Below are positions 54,626 to 62,946 of a stretch of 64,000 nt of DNA, one piece after another. A program made the translations under genes and the position numbers. How positions within the stretch are numbered: the first letter of the stretch is position 1; each line of letters begins with the position of its first letter. The stretch comes from Bradyrhizobium japonicum USDA 6 (GTDB lineage Bacteria; Pseudomonadota; Alphaproteobacteria; Rhizobiales; Xanthobacteraceae), in the NCBI RefSeq assembly GCF_000284375.1, contig NC_017249.1, positions 8,797,001-8,861,000 of the forward strand, given 5' to 3'. The notes below the pieces were generated by a model that was given only the letters and a program-made list of their open reading frames with translations, was not told the origin of the DNA and ran no database searches.

Positions 54626-55239
54626 TCAGCCCTGGAGTTGGAGCGCTTCTGCCATTCGAACGAGCATTGCCGCGGTCTTTGCCCCGAGCTTCCGCATCAC
54701 GCTGCCACGATGCATCTTGACTGTCGCTTCGCTGATCGAAAGCTCGCTGGCGACCTGCTTGTTCATCAGACCGGATGCCACCAGCGTCATCACTTGCCGC
54801 TCGCGCGTGGTCAGGAGTGCGAACCTCTCCTGCAACTGCGCAAGGTGCGCGTTGTCGTCGCGCCGATCGATGTCCTTTCGGATCGCGGCAGTGATCGCAT
54901 CGAGAAGATCCTGATCCCGTATCGGCTTGGTGAGAAAATCGACCGCCCCAGCTTCATGCCTCTGACCGACATGGGAATGTCGCCAAAGGCGGTCATCAGG
55001 ATCACCGGGATTCCGACATTGATTTTCGTCAGGTACTCCTGCAGCTCCAGGCCGCTCGTGCCGGGCAATCTGACATCGAGCACCAGACACGCAGGCGCGT
55101 CCGACAGTTCAACCTTGAGGAAATCCGAAGCAGATCCGTACAAGGCGACTTTGTAGTGCAGGGACTCGAGCAGGTCGCCAAGGGACTCGCGAACCGCGCG
55201 GTCATCGTCGACGATATGAACAACGCCGGAGGGAGGCAT
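54626..55239 (-). pseudogene. FixJ/LuxR-type response regulator, apparent frameshift near 54946
   Basis: Start at ATG 55239 (MPPSGVVHIVDDDRAVRESL). Receiver domain with DDD, phospho-Asp in CLVLDVRLPGTSG and ILMTAFGDIPMSVRGMK. At the C4 run (54946-54949, plus strand) the frame breaks. One added base continues it as GAVDFLTKPIRDQDLLDAI into a LuxR HTH (LTTRERQVMTLVASGLMNKQVASELSISEATVKMHR) ending at 54626. Reconstructed length about 204 residues, normal for FixJ-type proteins. Its start is 2 bases past the histidine-kinase stop, so the two are one operon. Confidence 0.78.
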
Positions 55240-55241
55240 GT

Positions 55242-56913
55242 CTACCGGCTTTCCGACGTCTGAACCGCCTGGCGAAGCGGGAGAGCGAAGGTGAACTTCG
55301 CTCCGCACCTCCCGTTTTCTTCCACCCATAGCTGTCCTCCGTGGAGTTTCACTATCTTGCGGCAGATCGACAGTCCCAGACCGAGTCCCGCTCCCTTCGT
55401 CGTATAGAGCGTCTCGAAGACCCGCTCTCTATCGGCCGGGCTGATGCCGCCCCCGTATCCGCGATTGCCACGGAAATCATACCATCGGCGACCCCCGAAG
55501 AGAGGGCCAAAATGCGGTTCCCGTCCTCGACCCCCGCCATGGCCTCGATCGCGTTGCGCACGAGATTGAGGGCGACCTGCTGGACCTGGACACGGTCTGC
55601 TTCGACACGCGGCGATGATCGATCGAAGTCGGTACGGACGACGACCCCCGCGCGCTCGATTTCCCTTTTCGACAGAAGCAGAACCTCCGCAACCGCATCG
55701 TTGATATCGAACTCGGCAAAATGGACCTGCGTGCCCCGCACGAGAGAGCGGACCCCGGTCACAACCTCCGCGGCTCGACGTGCCTGCCTGATGATGCGCG
55801 CGGCCGATTTCCGGGCCTCCGCGGCTTGAACGGGATCCCTGGCGAGCCACCGGAGGCAAGCTTCCGCGCTCATGATCATGCCCGTCAGCGGCTGATCGAT
55901 CTCGTGAATGATCGAGCCGGCGAGCTCGCCAAGGGACGTCAGCCCCGTCGCCCGCGCAAGCTCGTTTCGTGCGTCGGCGAGAGCCTGCTCCGCCGCCTTC
56001 CGTTGCGAGACGTCCGTGATGATGCCTTCCAGCTCAAGGTCTCCCGTGGGCCCCTCATCGAATTGCCCAACGGCCACGACATGCAACGTCTTGCCGTCCC
56101 GGTGGACCACGCGGTACTCGTGGGTGAAGGGCGACTTCGTGCTGATCGCCTCGGTGAGGGCCTGCTCCAGCGCGGGATAATCCTCGGGGTGGACCCGGCT
56201 CCTGAACACCTCGAAGGGCACCGGGTTCACGTCCAGGTCGATATCCAGAATACGGTAACATTCGCGCGATCCGCGCGAGAGCAGCGTGCGCGTGTTCCAG
56301 CGATAGCTGCCCATCCCGCCGATCTGCTGACCTCTGACCATCCACATATTGGTCTCGCGCAGCGCTTCGAAAAGGCGGACGGATTCGAATGAGACGGCGG
56401 CCTGATTGGCCAGCATGGATGTCACCCAGACGCATCGCGGCGTGAAGATCTCCGCATCCCCATCCGCTTCGAGATAGAGAACGCCGATCGCCCAGTGCTG
56501 GTGAATCAACGGCAGGCACAGCTGCGCTATCTTTCCAGACGGCGCGTTCGCGGGATCGATCAGTGCCGAGCTCTCCGCGCCGGCTTGCCTCACGACCGTT
56601 TGCTTTCGATCGAGCACCTGTTCGGCAAGGTCGCCCGGCAGGCGAAATTCGGCATGCGGCGGGAAGGAGGCAAGGAAGTTCGCCCTCTCGCGCGGGAAGC
56701 TCGCATCGGCCTTGGCAAGCAGCTCTCTTTGCCCGCTGAGCAGGATCGCCCCCGACTGGCCCCGGAGTAGCTCAGCGCCTCCATGAGGAGAGCCTTGGCC
56801 AATCCCTGATAGCTGATTTCTCTCGAGATAATCTGAAACGCCTTTGCGACCAGATCGAGTTCGTGCGTCTCGTTATCAAGCCTCATACCGAGATGTCTCG
56901 TCGTGACAATCAT
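55242..56913 (-). pseudogene. GAF-PAS sensor histidine kinase, two apparent one-base deletions
   Basis: Three frame pieces make one protein of about 557 residues. From ATG 56913 (MIVTTRHLGMRLDNETHELDLVAKAF) the frame breaks at a C5 run (56749-56753). The middle piece holds a GAF domain (QLCLPLIHQHWAIGVLYLEAD), a PAS fold (YRVVHRDGKTLHVV) and HisKA (GELAGSIIHEIDQPLTGMI). After a C5 run at 55450-55454 the last piece supplies the ATPase (DTGGGISPADRERVFETLYTTKGAGLGLGLSICRKIV). One extra base at each run restores the whole kinase. No membrane segments, so it is a cytoplasmic sensor. It resembles the C-terminal half of the rhizobial trifunctional kinases. Confidence 0.78.
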
Positions 56914-57251
56914 TTCCGGACGTCTCGACGCATCACCCCGCCGCTTGCGTATCGAGGAGTGGGACGAGAGCGCGTTCAGTACGCCGCAACATGTAACGGT
57001 ACTTGCGAACGTTGCCAAGTTTGGTTGCAGAGAGCCACGGTTCACGAGCCCGCGCCATGCACGTCGTTGCGCATTGCCACGATTCTTTTCGAAGCAGATG
57101 TAACCGATGCGACGGTTGCTCCGAATGTCCACGAAAGTGCGGAGCGGCGGCATCGCGCCCCGCTGGCCGTTGGCATGACGCGCTTGCTGTTCAGGCCCAG
57201 TCGGAGCGTCGAGACACTGCCGCGCAGGCCTGCATCGGCAAGGAAATAGGA
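56914..57251. other. divergent intergenic region (338 bp)
   Basis: Between the histidine-kinase start and the TMEM175 gene. No gene supported. A weak AGTAC...GTACT pair (about 56978-57003) is too loose to call an operator. Confidence 0.4.
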
Positions 57252-57956
57252 ATGATGACCGCGGACTCTCCGAAGACAGAACGCCTGAATGCCCTCTCGG
57301 ATGCCGTTTTTGCAGTCGTTATTACAATTCTCGCCCTGGACCTGCGCCCGCCGCATGCTCCGAGCCTCGATGCTCTGTTCGAACTCTGGCCGACCGTCAT
57401 CGGCTACGCAGTCAGCTATCTCTTCATCGCCATCGTCTGGGTGAACCATCACCATCTTCTGCACTATGCAAGCGCGGCGACGCCCCGACTGATCTGGGGA
57501 AACTTCGCCCATCTGTTTTCCGTATCGCTGCTGCCGTTCTCGACGGCCTGGATCGCGAGCTCAAGGCTCGCGCCGCTGCCCGTAACTGTCTATGCCGGCG
57601 TATTCGCCCTGGTGAACGCGACCTATCTGTTGCTGTGCTGGGAATCCGTCGACCGGCCGGCGATCGAGGCGATCCCGGGCCAGGCGCGCATGGTGATGCG
57701 CATGCGATCCTTGACCACCCTGCTCGGCTTCCTCGCCGCGGCGGCCGTCTCGTTGCACTATCCCATGCTCGCGCTGGCCATGATCTGCATCTGCCTTGCA
57801 GTGTATCTCAAGCCCCAAGTCGCAGGACACGCGCCGCGTCCTGCTTCAGAAGATACAACGATACCGCAAGCAGCACGACATCCTTCATCAGGAACGGAAC
57901 GTTGCCCGTCATCGCCGGAAAGCCACCCGCAGCGGCGTCCCAACCGTCCGGCATGA
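57252..57956 (+). CDS. TMEM175/DUF1211 family potassium-channel-like membrane protein
   Basis: Protein of 234 residues. TERLNALSDAVFAVVITILALDLRPPHAP is the TMEM175 signature (R..ALSDAVFA...TI..LDL) in the first helix, which lines the pore in this family; WVNHHHLLHYA is also typical. About six helices to residue 190. The C-terminal about 50 residues (after AVYLKPQVAG) are low-quality and overlap the convergent DUF417 gene by 149 bp, so the true end may be earlier or the sequence contains a lost base. ATG 57252 chosen; AGGAA upstream. Confidence 0.82.
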   Translation: MMTADSPKTERLNALSDAVFAVVITILALDLRPPHAPSLDALFELWPTVIGYAVSYLFIAIVWVNHHHLLHYASAATPRLIWGNFAHLFSVSLLPFSTAWIASSRLAPLPVTVYAGVFALVNATYLLLCWESVDRPAIEAIPGQARMVMRMRSLTTLLGFLAAAAVSLHYPMLALAMICICLAVYLKPQVAGHAPRPASEDTTIPQAARHPSSGTERCPSSPESHPQRRPNRPA

Positions 57957-58314
57957 ACGGAATGATCGTGACTGTTGCGATGAAGGTGCCGGTAGATCCA
58001 AGGGCGCCCAGAATGCCGAGCCGCTTGCTCCAGAAGCCCGCGAATATCAGGGCACCAAAGGTCCATTCGGCGACGCCGAGGAACCAGCTGGCACCTTGAT
58101 GGCCGAAAGCGGGATAGAGCCACCAGATCAGCGGACCGTTGCTGATGAACGGGTCCAGGCGATCCGCCTCGTACGCCCACCATTTCTGGTAGCCGAAGAA
58201 GAAAAACAGGATCACCATCGACGCCCGGACGATGTGGTAATCCAGGTCTCCCGCAAGCAGTCCCGATATCCTGCTTGCGAACGATTTGCGCTGCTCACTC
58301 GCCAATGTACTCAT
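57808..58314 (-). CDS. DUF417 (YkgB/RclC-like) membrane protein, copy 1
   Basis: Protein of 168 residues with four helices: DYHIVRASMVILFFFFGYQKWWAYEADRLDPFISNGPLIWWLYPAFG, TVTIIPFMPDGWDAAAGGFPAMTGNVPFLMKDVVLLAVS. This is the YkgB/DUF417 pattern; in E. coli RclC of this family supports survival of reactive chlorine species. It lies 19 bp downstream of the HWE kinase gene on the same strand. A close paralogue is at 61965. Confidence 0.85.
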   Translation of the reverse strand: MSTLASEQRKSFASRISGLLAGDLDYHIVRASMVILFFFFGYQKWWAYEADRLDPFISNGPLIWWLYPAFGHQGASWFLGVAEWTFGALIFAGFWSKRLGILGALGSTGTFIATVTIIPFMPDGWDAAAGGFPAMTGNVPFLMKDVVLLAVSLYLLKQDAARVLRLGA

Positions 58315-58333
58315 GGTGTCGATCCTCCTGGTC

Positions 58334-59020
58334 CTAACTGACAGGCCCTTGCGTGGTCGGCGTCTGACCGAGATCGATTAGAAGCCGGCACACAAGACCG
58401 TCGCGTGCGAAGTCGAGATCGACCTGTGCGCCCGGCAGGGCCCTTGCGATCAGTTGCGTGCCAAAGCCTCGGCGTTCGGGCTTGGTCACAATCGGCCCGC
58501 CGCGCTCGCGCCACTGGATCGCAAGACCTTGTCCGCCGAAATAGGGCGAGCTCTCCCAGATCACATCGACGGCTCCTGCCGTCGATGTCAGCGCGCCGTA
58601 CTTGCTCGCGTTGGTCGCCAGCTCGTGAATGATGACGTGCAGCGCCAAGGCGATGTGCGGTTCCAACGTGAGGTCCGGCCCCGCGAGCAGAATGCGGCCC
58701 TTGTGAAACATCGCATGCGGCTTGAGCGTTCGCTCCAGCATCGCCGCGAGAGACACGCGCTGCTCTCCCGCGGATTCGATCATCCTGTAGGCGTCGGACA
58801 GGGTCGCGATCCGTGCCGAAAGCGCCTCGCGAAAATCGGCGGTCGTATTCGCATCGGTGTTGTTCACGAAGCACAGAACGACGCTGAGGATATTGCGCAT
58901 GCGATGCTGCAATTCTCTAACGACAAGCTCGACCTCGTCATCCCGGATCGGGGCGATCCGCTCAAAGTGCGCGCACCCGCTTCCGTCGTCGTGGAACGAA
59001 CCGGTGACAGTGTGCCTCAT
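58334..59020 (-). CDS. soluble HWE-type histidine kinase
   Basis: Protein of 228 residues without a recognised sensor domain. The H-box VRELQHRMRNILSVVLCFV carries the phosphorylatable His. HELATNASKYGAL (N-box) and the WRERGGPIV motif (WxE of HWE kinases) define the family. HWE kinases frequently feed the PhyR/EcfG general stress response, but no PhyR or NepR gene is in the window. Downstream partner DUF417 is co-transcribed. Confidence 0.87.
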   Translation of the reverse strand: MRHTVTGSFHDDGSGCAHFERIAPIRDDEVELVVRELQHRMRNILSVVLCFVNNTDANTTADFREALSARIATLSDAYRMIESAGEQRVSLAAMLERTLKPHAMFHKGRILLAGPDLTLEPHIALALHVIIHELATNASKYGALTSTAGAVDVIWESSPYFGGQGLAIQWRERGGPIVTKPERRGFGTQLIARALPGAQVDLDFARDGLVCRLLIDLGQTPTTQGPVS

Positions 59021-59057
59021 GTGCGGACCTATCGCTGTTTGTTGAAACGGATATCGA

Positions 59058-59312
59058 TCAACACCCGCGGCAGATTTTCAGCTTCTTGTCGAGATCTGCG
59101 TCCAGACCTTCCAGTTTCCGGTTGAAGTCGGTAATGCGCTTCTGCAACGCATCCTCAGCAAGTGAATTCGGCATGAATTCATTGCCGCGCGGCTGCACCT
59201 GGACGCTCTCGGCCGGGCTCGGCGCTTTCGGCGACGGCGCCGGGAGCGGATCTGCCAGGGCGGTTAGAGGAATGGCGGCGAAGCTCAGGATGAGGGATGA
59301 ACGGAGTTGCAT
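59058..59312 (-). CDS. small exported protein
   Basis: Protein of 84 residues: signal peptide MQLRSSLILSFAAIPLTALAD, a Pro/Ser-rich linker (PLPAPSPKAPSPAES), then a short helix ALQKRITDFNRKLEGLDADLDKKLKICRGC. Ends with two cysteines (CRGC) that might bind a metal or haem-free redox centre. No family recognised. Upstream of HWE kinase gene in the same orientation. Confidence 0.65.
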   Translation of the reverse strand: MQLRSSLILSFAAIPLTALADPLPAPSPKAPSPAESVQVQPRGNEFMPNSLAEDALQKRITDFNRKLEGLDADLDKKLKICRGC

Positions 59313-59445
59313 GGTCGCGCCTCAACGCAGTTGATTGCCGTGATGACGCGCACATTATGCAGCATATGTACGGGCCTCGCTGTTCGTGGATTGCGCCGAT
59401 TGAGGCGATATTGTTGGAATGATTCCGTCTGCGCGCCGATTCATC

Positions 59446-60483
59446 CTAGGGTGCCGCCGGCGCGGGCCTTTGCTCCGCGAGAATGACCGAGAAGAGCCCT
59501 CTGTCGTCGGTCCAATCGGCGACGGGATTCCACCCACCGGCCTGCAGCAGGACGAAGGCATCCCTCCGCCCGTATTTGAGGCTGTTCTCCGTGTGGATGG
59601 TCTCGCCCTTCGACAACGAGAAGACGCGACCGACGACCTCGAAGCGGACGTCGCGCGTGGCTTCCAAATGCATCTCGATACGCGCCTCCGCATCATTCCA
59701 GCGCGCCAAATGGCGAAACGCGCCCAGGGGAATCGAGCCGCCCAGCTCGCGGTTGATCCGATGCAGGAGGTTGAGATTGAATGCGGCCGTCAGCCCTTGC
59801 GTGTCGTCATATGCCGGCAGCAGAACCTCCTGATCCTTGATACGATCGATGCCGATCAGCAGCATCGATCCGGCACCCAGCGTCGCCGCCATGGCCCGCA
59901 ACAGGTCGACCGCCGCAGGCACCGTCAGGTTTCCGATCGTCGACCCCGGAAAGAAGCCGAGGCGAGCAGTTGAGGCAATCTCGTCCGGCAGCGCAAAGGG
60001 ACAGGTGAAATCGGCCTCGGTTGGATAGATCGGCAGCCCCGGGAATGCATGCGACAAGCCTGCCGCAACCTCCCGGAGGAACTCGCCCGAGATGTCGATC
60101 GGCACATAGGCGGAAGGCTCCGTCTCCGCCAGCAACAGTCGCGTCTTTGCCGATGAGCCTGAGCCGAATTCTATGACTGCGCGGCCCGGCCCCGCGAGCG
60201 CGGCGATTTCCGATACTGCGGACGCAAGGATCGATCGCTCGGTTCGAGTCGGGTAGTATTCGGGCAGCAGCGTGATGGCTTCAAACAGAGCCGATCCGCG
60301 GCGGTCATAAAGCCATCTCGCCGGAATTGCCTTTGGCGCGAGGCTCAGCCCTTCCATGATGTCATAGCGGAACGCCGCCGTCAGGTCCGCCACCGCGGAT
60401 CGCATTTCGTTCTGGAGTTGAAGCAATTTCGGCTTTCCTTCGCACGACGTCTCGGTCGGCCCGGCCGGCGGCCGCAATGACAT
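59446..60483 (-). CDS. egtD: L-histidine N-alpha-methyltransferase EgtD (ergothioneine biosynthesis)
   Basis: Protein of 345 residues from ATG 60483 (MSLRPPAGP). SAM-dependent methyltransferase with the EgtD pattern: LPEYYPTRTERSIL, AVIEFGSGSSAKTRLLL, YVPIDISGEFL, FFPGSTIGNL and the RWNDAEARIEMHL region. It makes hercynine (trimethyl-histidine). The stop of the ECF sigma gene overlaps its ATG as TGATG, so the two are translationally coupled. EgtB, the next enzyme, is not in the window. A longer frame to 60906 is antisense to the sigma gene and is rejected. Confidence 0.9.
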   Translation of the reverse strand: MSLRPPAGPTETSCEGKPKLLQLQNEMRSAVADLTAAFRYDIMEGLSLAPKAIPARWLYDRRGSALFEAITLLPEYYPTRTERSILASAVSEIAALAGPGRAVIEFGSGSSAKTRLLLAETEPSAYVPIDISGEFLREVAAGLSHAFPGLPIYPTEADFTCPFALPDEIASTARLGFFPGSTIGNLTVPAAVDLLRAMAATLGAGSMLLIGIDRIKDQEVLLPAYDDTQGLTAAFNLNLLHRINRELGGSIPLGAFRHLARWNDAEARIEMHLEATRDVRFEVVGRVFSLSKGETIHTENSLKYGRRDAFVLLQAGGWNPVADWTDDRGLFSVILAEQRPAPAAP

Positions 60484-61142
60484 CAGGAGACCAATGTCGA
60501 CAATTTCTTCAGGCCGCGATGGATATTGATCTTGACCAGGGCCGCCGACTGTCCGGTCGCACCGGCCGCTCGCGCGATGCTCAGACCGTTGAGCTTCACG
60601 AGGCGGATCACGCTCTCCTGCGCAGGCTTCAACCGGCCAAGCAGCTGGTCCAGCGCAGCAGCGCTGATCGCGGCACCTTCGTGATCCTCGATCGCGATGT
60701 CTTCGTCGAGCGCGAGCGCGCTGTAGCGAGACGCATCGCGCACGCGATCGACCCATTTGTAGCGGGCAATCGCCGTGACCCAGGCGCCGAAGGGCTTCGA
60801 GGCCGCAAACGTGTGGCGTTTCGCGTGAATGGCCAGGAGCACCTCCTGCCTCGCATCGTCGGCGGCGGGATAGGGAAGCCGGCGCGCGTAGTAGGCCCGA
60901 AGCCACAGATCCAGCTCCCGCAGCAATCGCTCATATGCGTCTTCATCCCCTGCCCGCGCCGCAAGCAAGAGCCGGCCCCATCGCTCCGAACAATCGTTCC
61001 ATCTCTCCCAACGGGCCGCCTTCCGGCGATCATGTCGCGGCGAAACCGTATTCCCGCGGGGGCGTGCACGCGCGGGCTCGTCGCCGCCAGACGATTGCGG
61101 CGCGCTAGAGGACGTGATGTCGTCACCCGAGAGCGCTTTCAT
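60483..61142 (-). CDS. ECF-family RNA polymerase sigma factor
   Basis: Protein of 219 residues from MKALSGDDITSSSAPQ (ATG 61142). After a basic about 55-residue N-terminal extension come region 2 (RAGDEDAYERLLRELDLWLRAYYARRLPYPAADDARQEVLLAIHAKRHTF, KPFGAWVTAIARYKWVDRVR) and region 4 (LKPAQESVIRLVKLNGLSIARAAGATGQSAALVKINIHRGLKKL). No anti-sigma gene adjoins. The ATG overlaps the REC gene stop (ATGA), and EgtD overlaps downstream, so one transcript couples a phosphorelay protein, a sigma factor and ergothioneine synthesis. Confidence 0.9.
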   Translation of the reverse strand: MKALSGDDITSSSAPQSSGGDEPARARPRGNTVSPRHDRRKAARWERWNDCSERWGRLLLAARAGDEDAYERLLRELDLWLRAYYARRLPYPAADDARQEVLLAIHAKRHTFAASKPFGAWVTAIARYKWVDRVRDASRYSALALDEDIAIEDHEGAAISAAALDQLLGRLKPAQESVIRLVKLNGLSIARAAGATGQSAALVKINIHRGLKKLSTLVS

Positions 61143-61504
61143 CTTCGAAGGCTCCTGTCGAGACACTCAAGCAGAGCGCTCGTTTCGAACGGCTTTCTGA
61201 GAAGGCAGAATGCGCCGATCGAGGCCGCTTCGGCGTCCAGCTGCCTGTGAGGAAGCGCGGTAATGAGAATCACCGGCGCCCCGACCTTCTGCTGCTGGAG
61301 CTCGCGAACGAGGTTCAGCCCGCCCATTCCAGGCATGTGAACGTCGGCAATGATGCAGTCGAAGCTGAACCGGTCGACGTAGCTCAGCAGCGCTTCGGCC
61401 CTGTCAAACGGCTCGGAGCGGTAGCCGATCGATCGCATCAGATCCACCAAAGACAGGCACAGGGCCTCGTCGTCATCGACGACTCCTACGAAAGGGACCT
61501 TCAC
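61139..61504 (-). CDS. stand-alone response-regulator receiver protein
   Basis: REC-only protein of 121 residues: VGVVDDDEALCLSLVDLMRSIGY (acidic pocket), phospho-Asp in FDCIIADVHMPGMGG, ILITALPHRQ and the switch lysine in CLLRKPFET. No output domain. Lies first in the operon with the sigma factor and egtD, so it may transmit a kinase signal to the sigma factor or act as a phosphate sink. Confidence 0.9.
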   Translation of the reverse strand: MKVPFVGVVDDDEALCLSLVDLMRSIGYRSEPFDRAEALLSYVDRFSFDCIIADVHMPGMGGLNLVRELQQQKVGAPVILITALPHRQLDAEAASIGAFCLLRKPFETSALLECLDRSLRR

Positions 61505-61964
61505 CTGACTTACCCTCGCAAGACGCGATCATCATCGAAACGCGATCGCAACAGAGGCGATTGAAGCGCAAGCCGCTCCCCGGTTGACCAGACGGCTGCT
61601 GTCATGACGTTCGATGCTTGTTCGCGAGAGGCACATGTTCGGTCTCCCCAACTGAGGAAAATCCAGTAGCTGCGCCATGATCGGTTGCGCATGTCGGCCT
61701 CGAGCATGCGTTCGGCGGGTGCCTCCTACAATCTCGCGATTGTGATGCACAGACCCATACTTTGGTATGGGTTTGCGACGCCAAGGGCGAGCCACCAACG
61801 GCGACGCGATGTCAGGCCACGCCGATCCCCGCCGCCTGCGGCTGAACAGCGCAAGTTTGAAAAATGCACGATAATCCGCGCACAGCGCACCCCTCGAAGC
61901 TTGGCTACCGTTCGGATCACGACAGACGTCGACGCCGCCTTGCCGCCAATCCGCGACCTCGAGG
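61505..61964. other. divergent intergenic region (460 bp)
   Basis: Contains the composite palindromic module at 61729-61772. An ATG at 61707 (minus) opens a 65-codon frame (MLEADMRNRSWRSYW...) ending 5 bases before the REC gene. It has AGGAGG only 13 bases upstream and no recognised family, so it is not called as a gene. Confidence 0.5.
61729..61772. promoter_or_regulatory. composite regulatory module, copy 2
   Basis: CAATCTC (61729-61735), 18 bases, then CCCATACTTTGGTATGGGT (61754-61772; 8-bp arms if the A at 61753 is included). Same layout as the module at 54522-54565. It also carries an ACAATC-TCGC-GATTGT palindrome at 61728-61743. It lies about 225 bp upstream of the REC-sigma-egtD operon (minus) and about 195 bp upstream of the second DUF417 gene (plus). 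Confidence 0.6.
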
Positions 61965-62504
61965 ATGAAACGACATCAGATGGACCATCTCATAAAGAAA
62001 CTGTCCGAGCTCGATCTGGTCAGAGGCGATTTTGACTACCATGCAACGCGTGTGGCGATGATCATCGTCTTCTTCGTCTTCAGCTGCCAGAAATGGTTCG
62101 ACTACGAGGCGCACGCGTTGATCCCGTTCATCAGCAATGGTCCGCTGATCTTCTGGCTGTATCCGGTGTTTGGCGTGCGCGGCGCGGCCTACTTCCTGGG
62201 TTCAGCGGAATTGCTGTTTGGATTTCTTCTTCTGCTCGGCTTCTGGAGCAGGAGACTGGCGGTCCTGGGGTCGCTGGGCTCATGCGCGACCTATGTCGCC
62301 ACCGTGACGATCATTCCGTTTTTCCCCGATGCCTGGGCCGCGCCGGCCGGCGGCTTTCCTGCGGCCACGTTGCCATTCCTCTTCCTCATGAAGGATGTCG
62401 TACTGCTCGCGGCTTCCGTCTATCTGCTCAAGCGGGACCTTCTCCGGGCAGCAGCCGACGTATCACCGGCTCAGAACGGGATTGTTCGACAGGAAGCGAT
62501 GTAA
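61965..62504 (+). CDS. DUF417 (YkgB/RclC-like) membrane protein, copy 2
   Basis: Protein of 179 residues, closely similar to the gene at 57808-58314 through DYHATRVAMIIVFFVFSCQKWFDYEAHALIPFISNGPLIFWLYPVFG and TVTIIPFFPDAWAAPAGGFPAATLPFLFLMKDVVLLAAS. Start ATG 61965 (MKRHQMDH) or 61980. Four helices, inner membrane. Divergent from the REC-sigma-egtD operon, with the palindromic module between them, which hints at shared stress control. Confidence 0.85.
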   Translation: MKRHQMDHLIKKLSELDLVRGDFDYHATRVAMIIVFFVFSCQKWFDYEAHALIPFISNGPLIFWLYPVFGVRGAAYFLGSAELLFGFLLLLGFWSRRLAVLGSLGSCATYVATVTIIPFFPDAWAAPAGGFPAATLPFLFLMKDVVLLAASVYLLKRDLLRAAADVSPAQNGIVRQEAM

Positions 62505-62946
62505 TAGCGCCGGTCGGCACTGGAAGAGCAGGATCAACGTCGCCCCCTTGTGACGGCGGTGGCTGCTCGGCTACATCGGCGAGGTCGTTGCCGATGATCT
62601 GCGTGAGCGTAGGTTTGCGACGACGGCTTATGGACCCTTGACGCTGTCCACGCTGAGCGACCTTTGGAAGACTCCCGCGATTCCTTCCGCTCAAGCCAGG
62701 GAATCTGCGGCTCACGGAAGAGTTCCCGGCACCCGGAGTTCCCGATCAAAATCAAATCTGCCTGTAACCATTGTGGCGGCCTCTTCGAATATTGGGGGCC
62801 AGAGGAGCGAGCAGCGTGAAGCCGGCGGGTTCGTTCTGATGAGTGCTGTTGTGGGGGACCTTTTCGAGGATTAGGGTGATGAGGGGGCGATTGGACGGTG
62901 GCGTGCCTTCTCCACAGGGCGGCCGGTCAGTTCCGGAGTCCGGCAG
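62505..62946. other. non-coding region (442 bp), possible mobile-element relic
   Basis: No convincing gene in either strand. The part 62755-62945 is G-rich on the plus strand (for example GTGGGGGACC, GGTGATGAGGGGGCG) and unlike neighbouring coding DNA. It could be the decayed end of an insertion element, but no inverted repeats or transposase frame are visible. Confidence 0.35.

Noticed and set aside
60484-60906. Extension of egtD upstream
   Set aside because: Out-of-frame shadow of the ECF sigma gene; the family start is at 60483.
62638-62874. 78-residue plus-strand ORF
   Set aside because: No ribosome-binding site, no domain, lies in the compositionally odd non-coding stretch.
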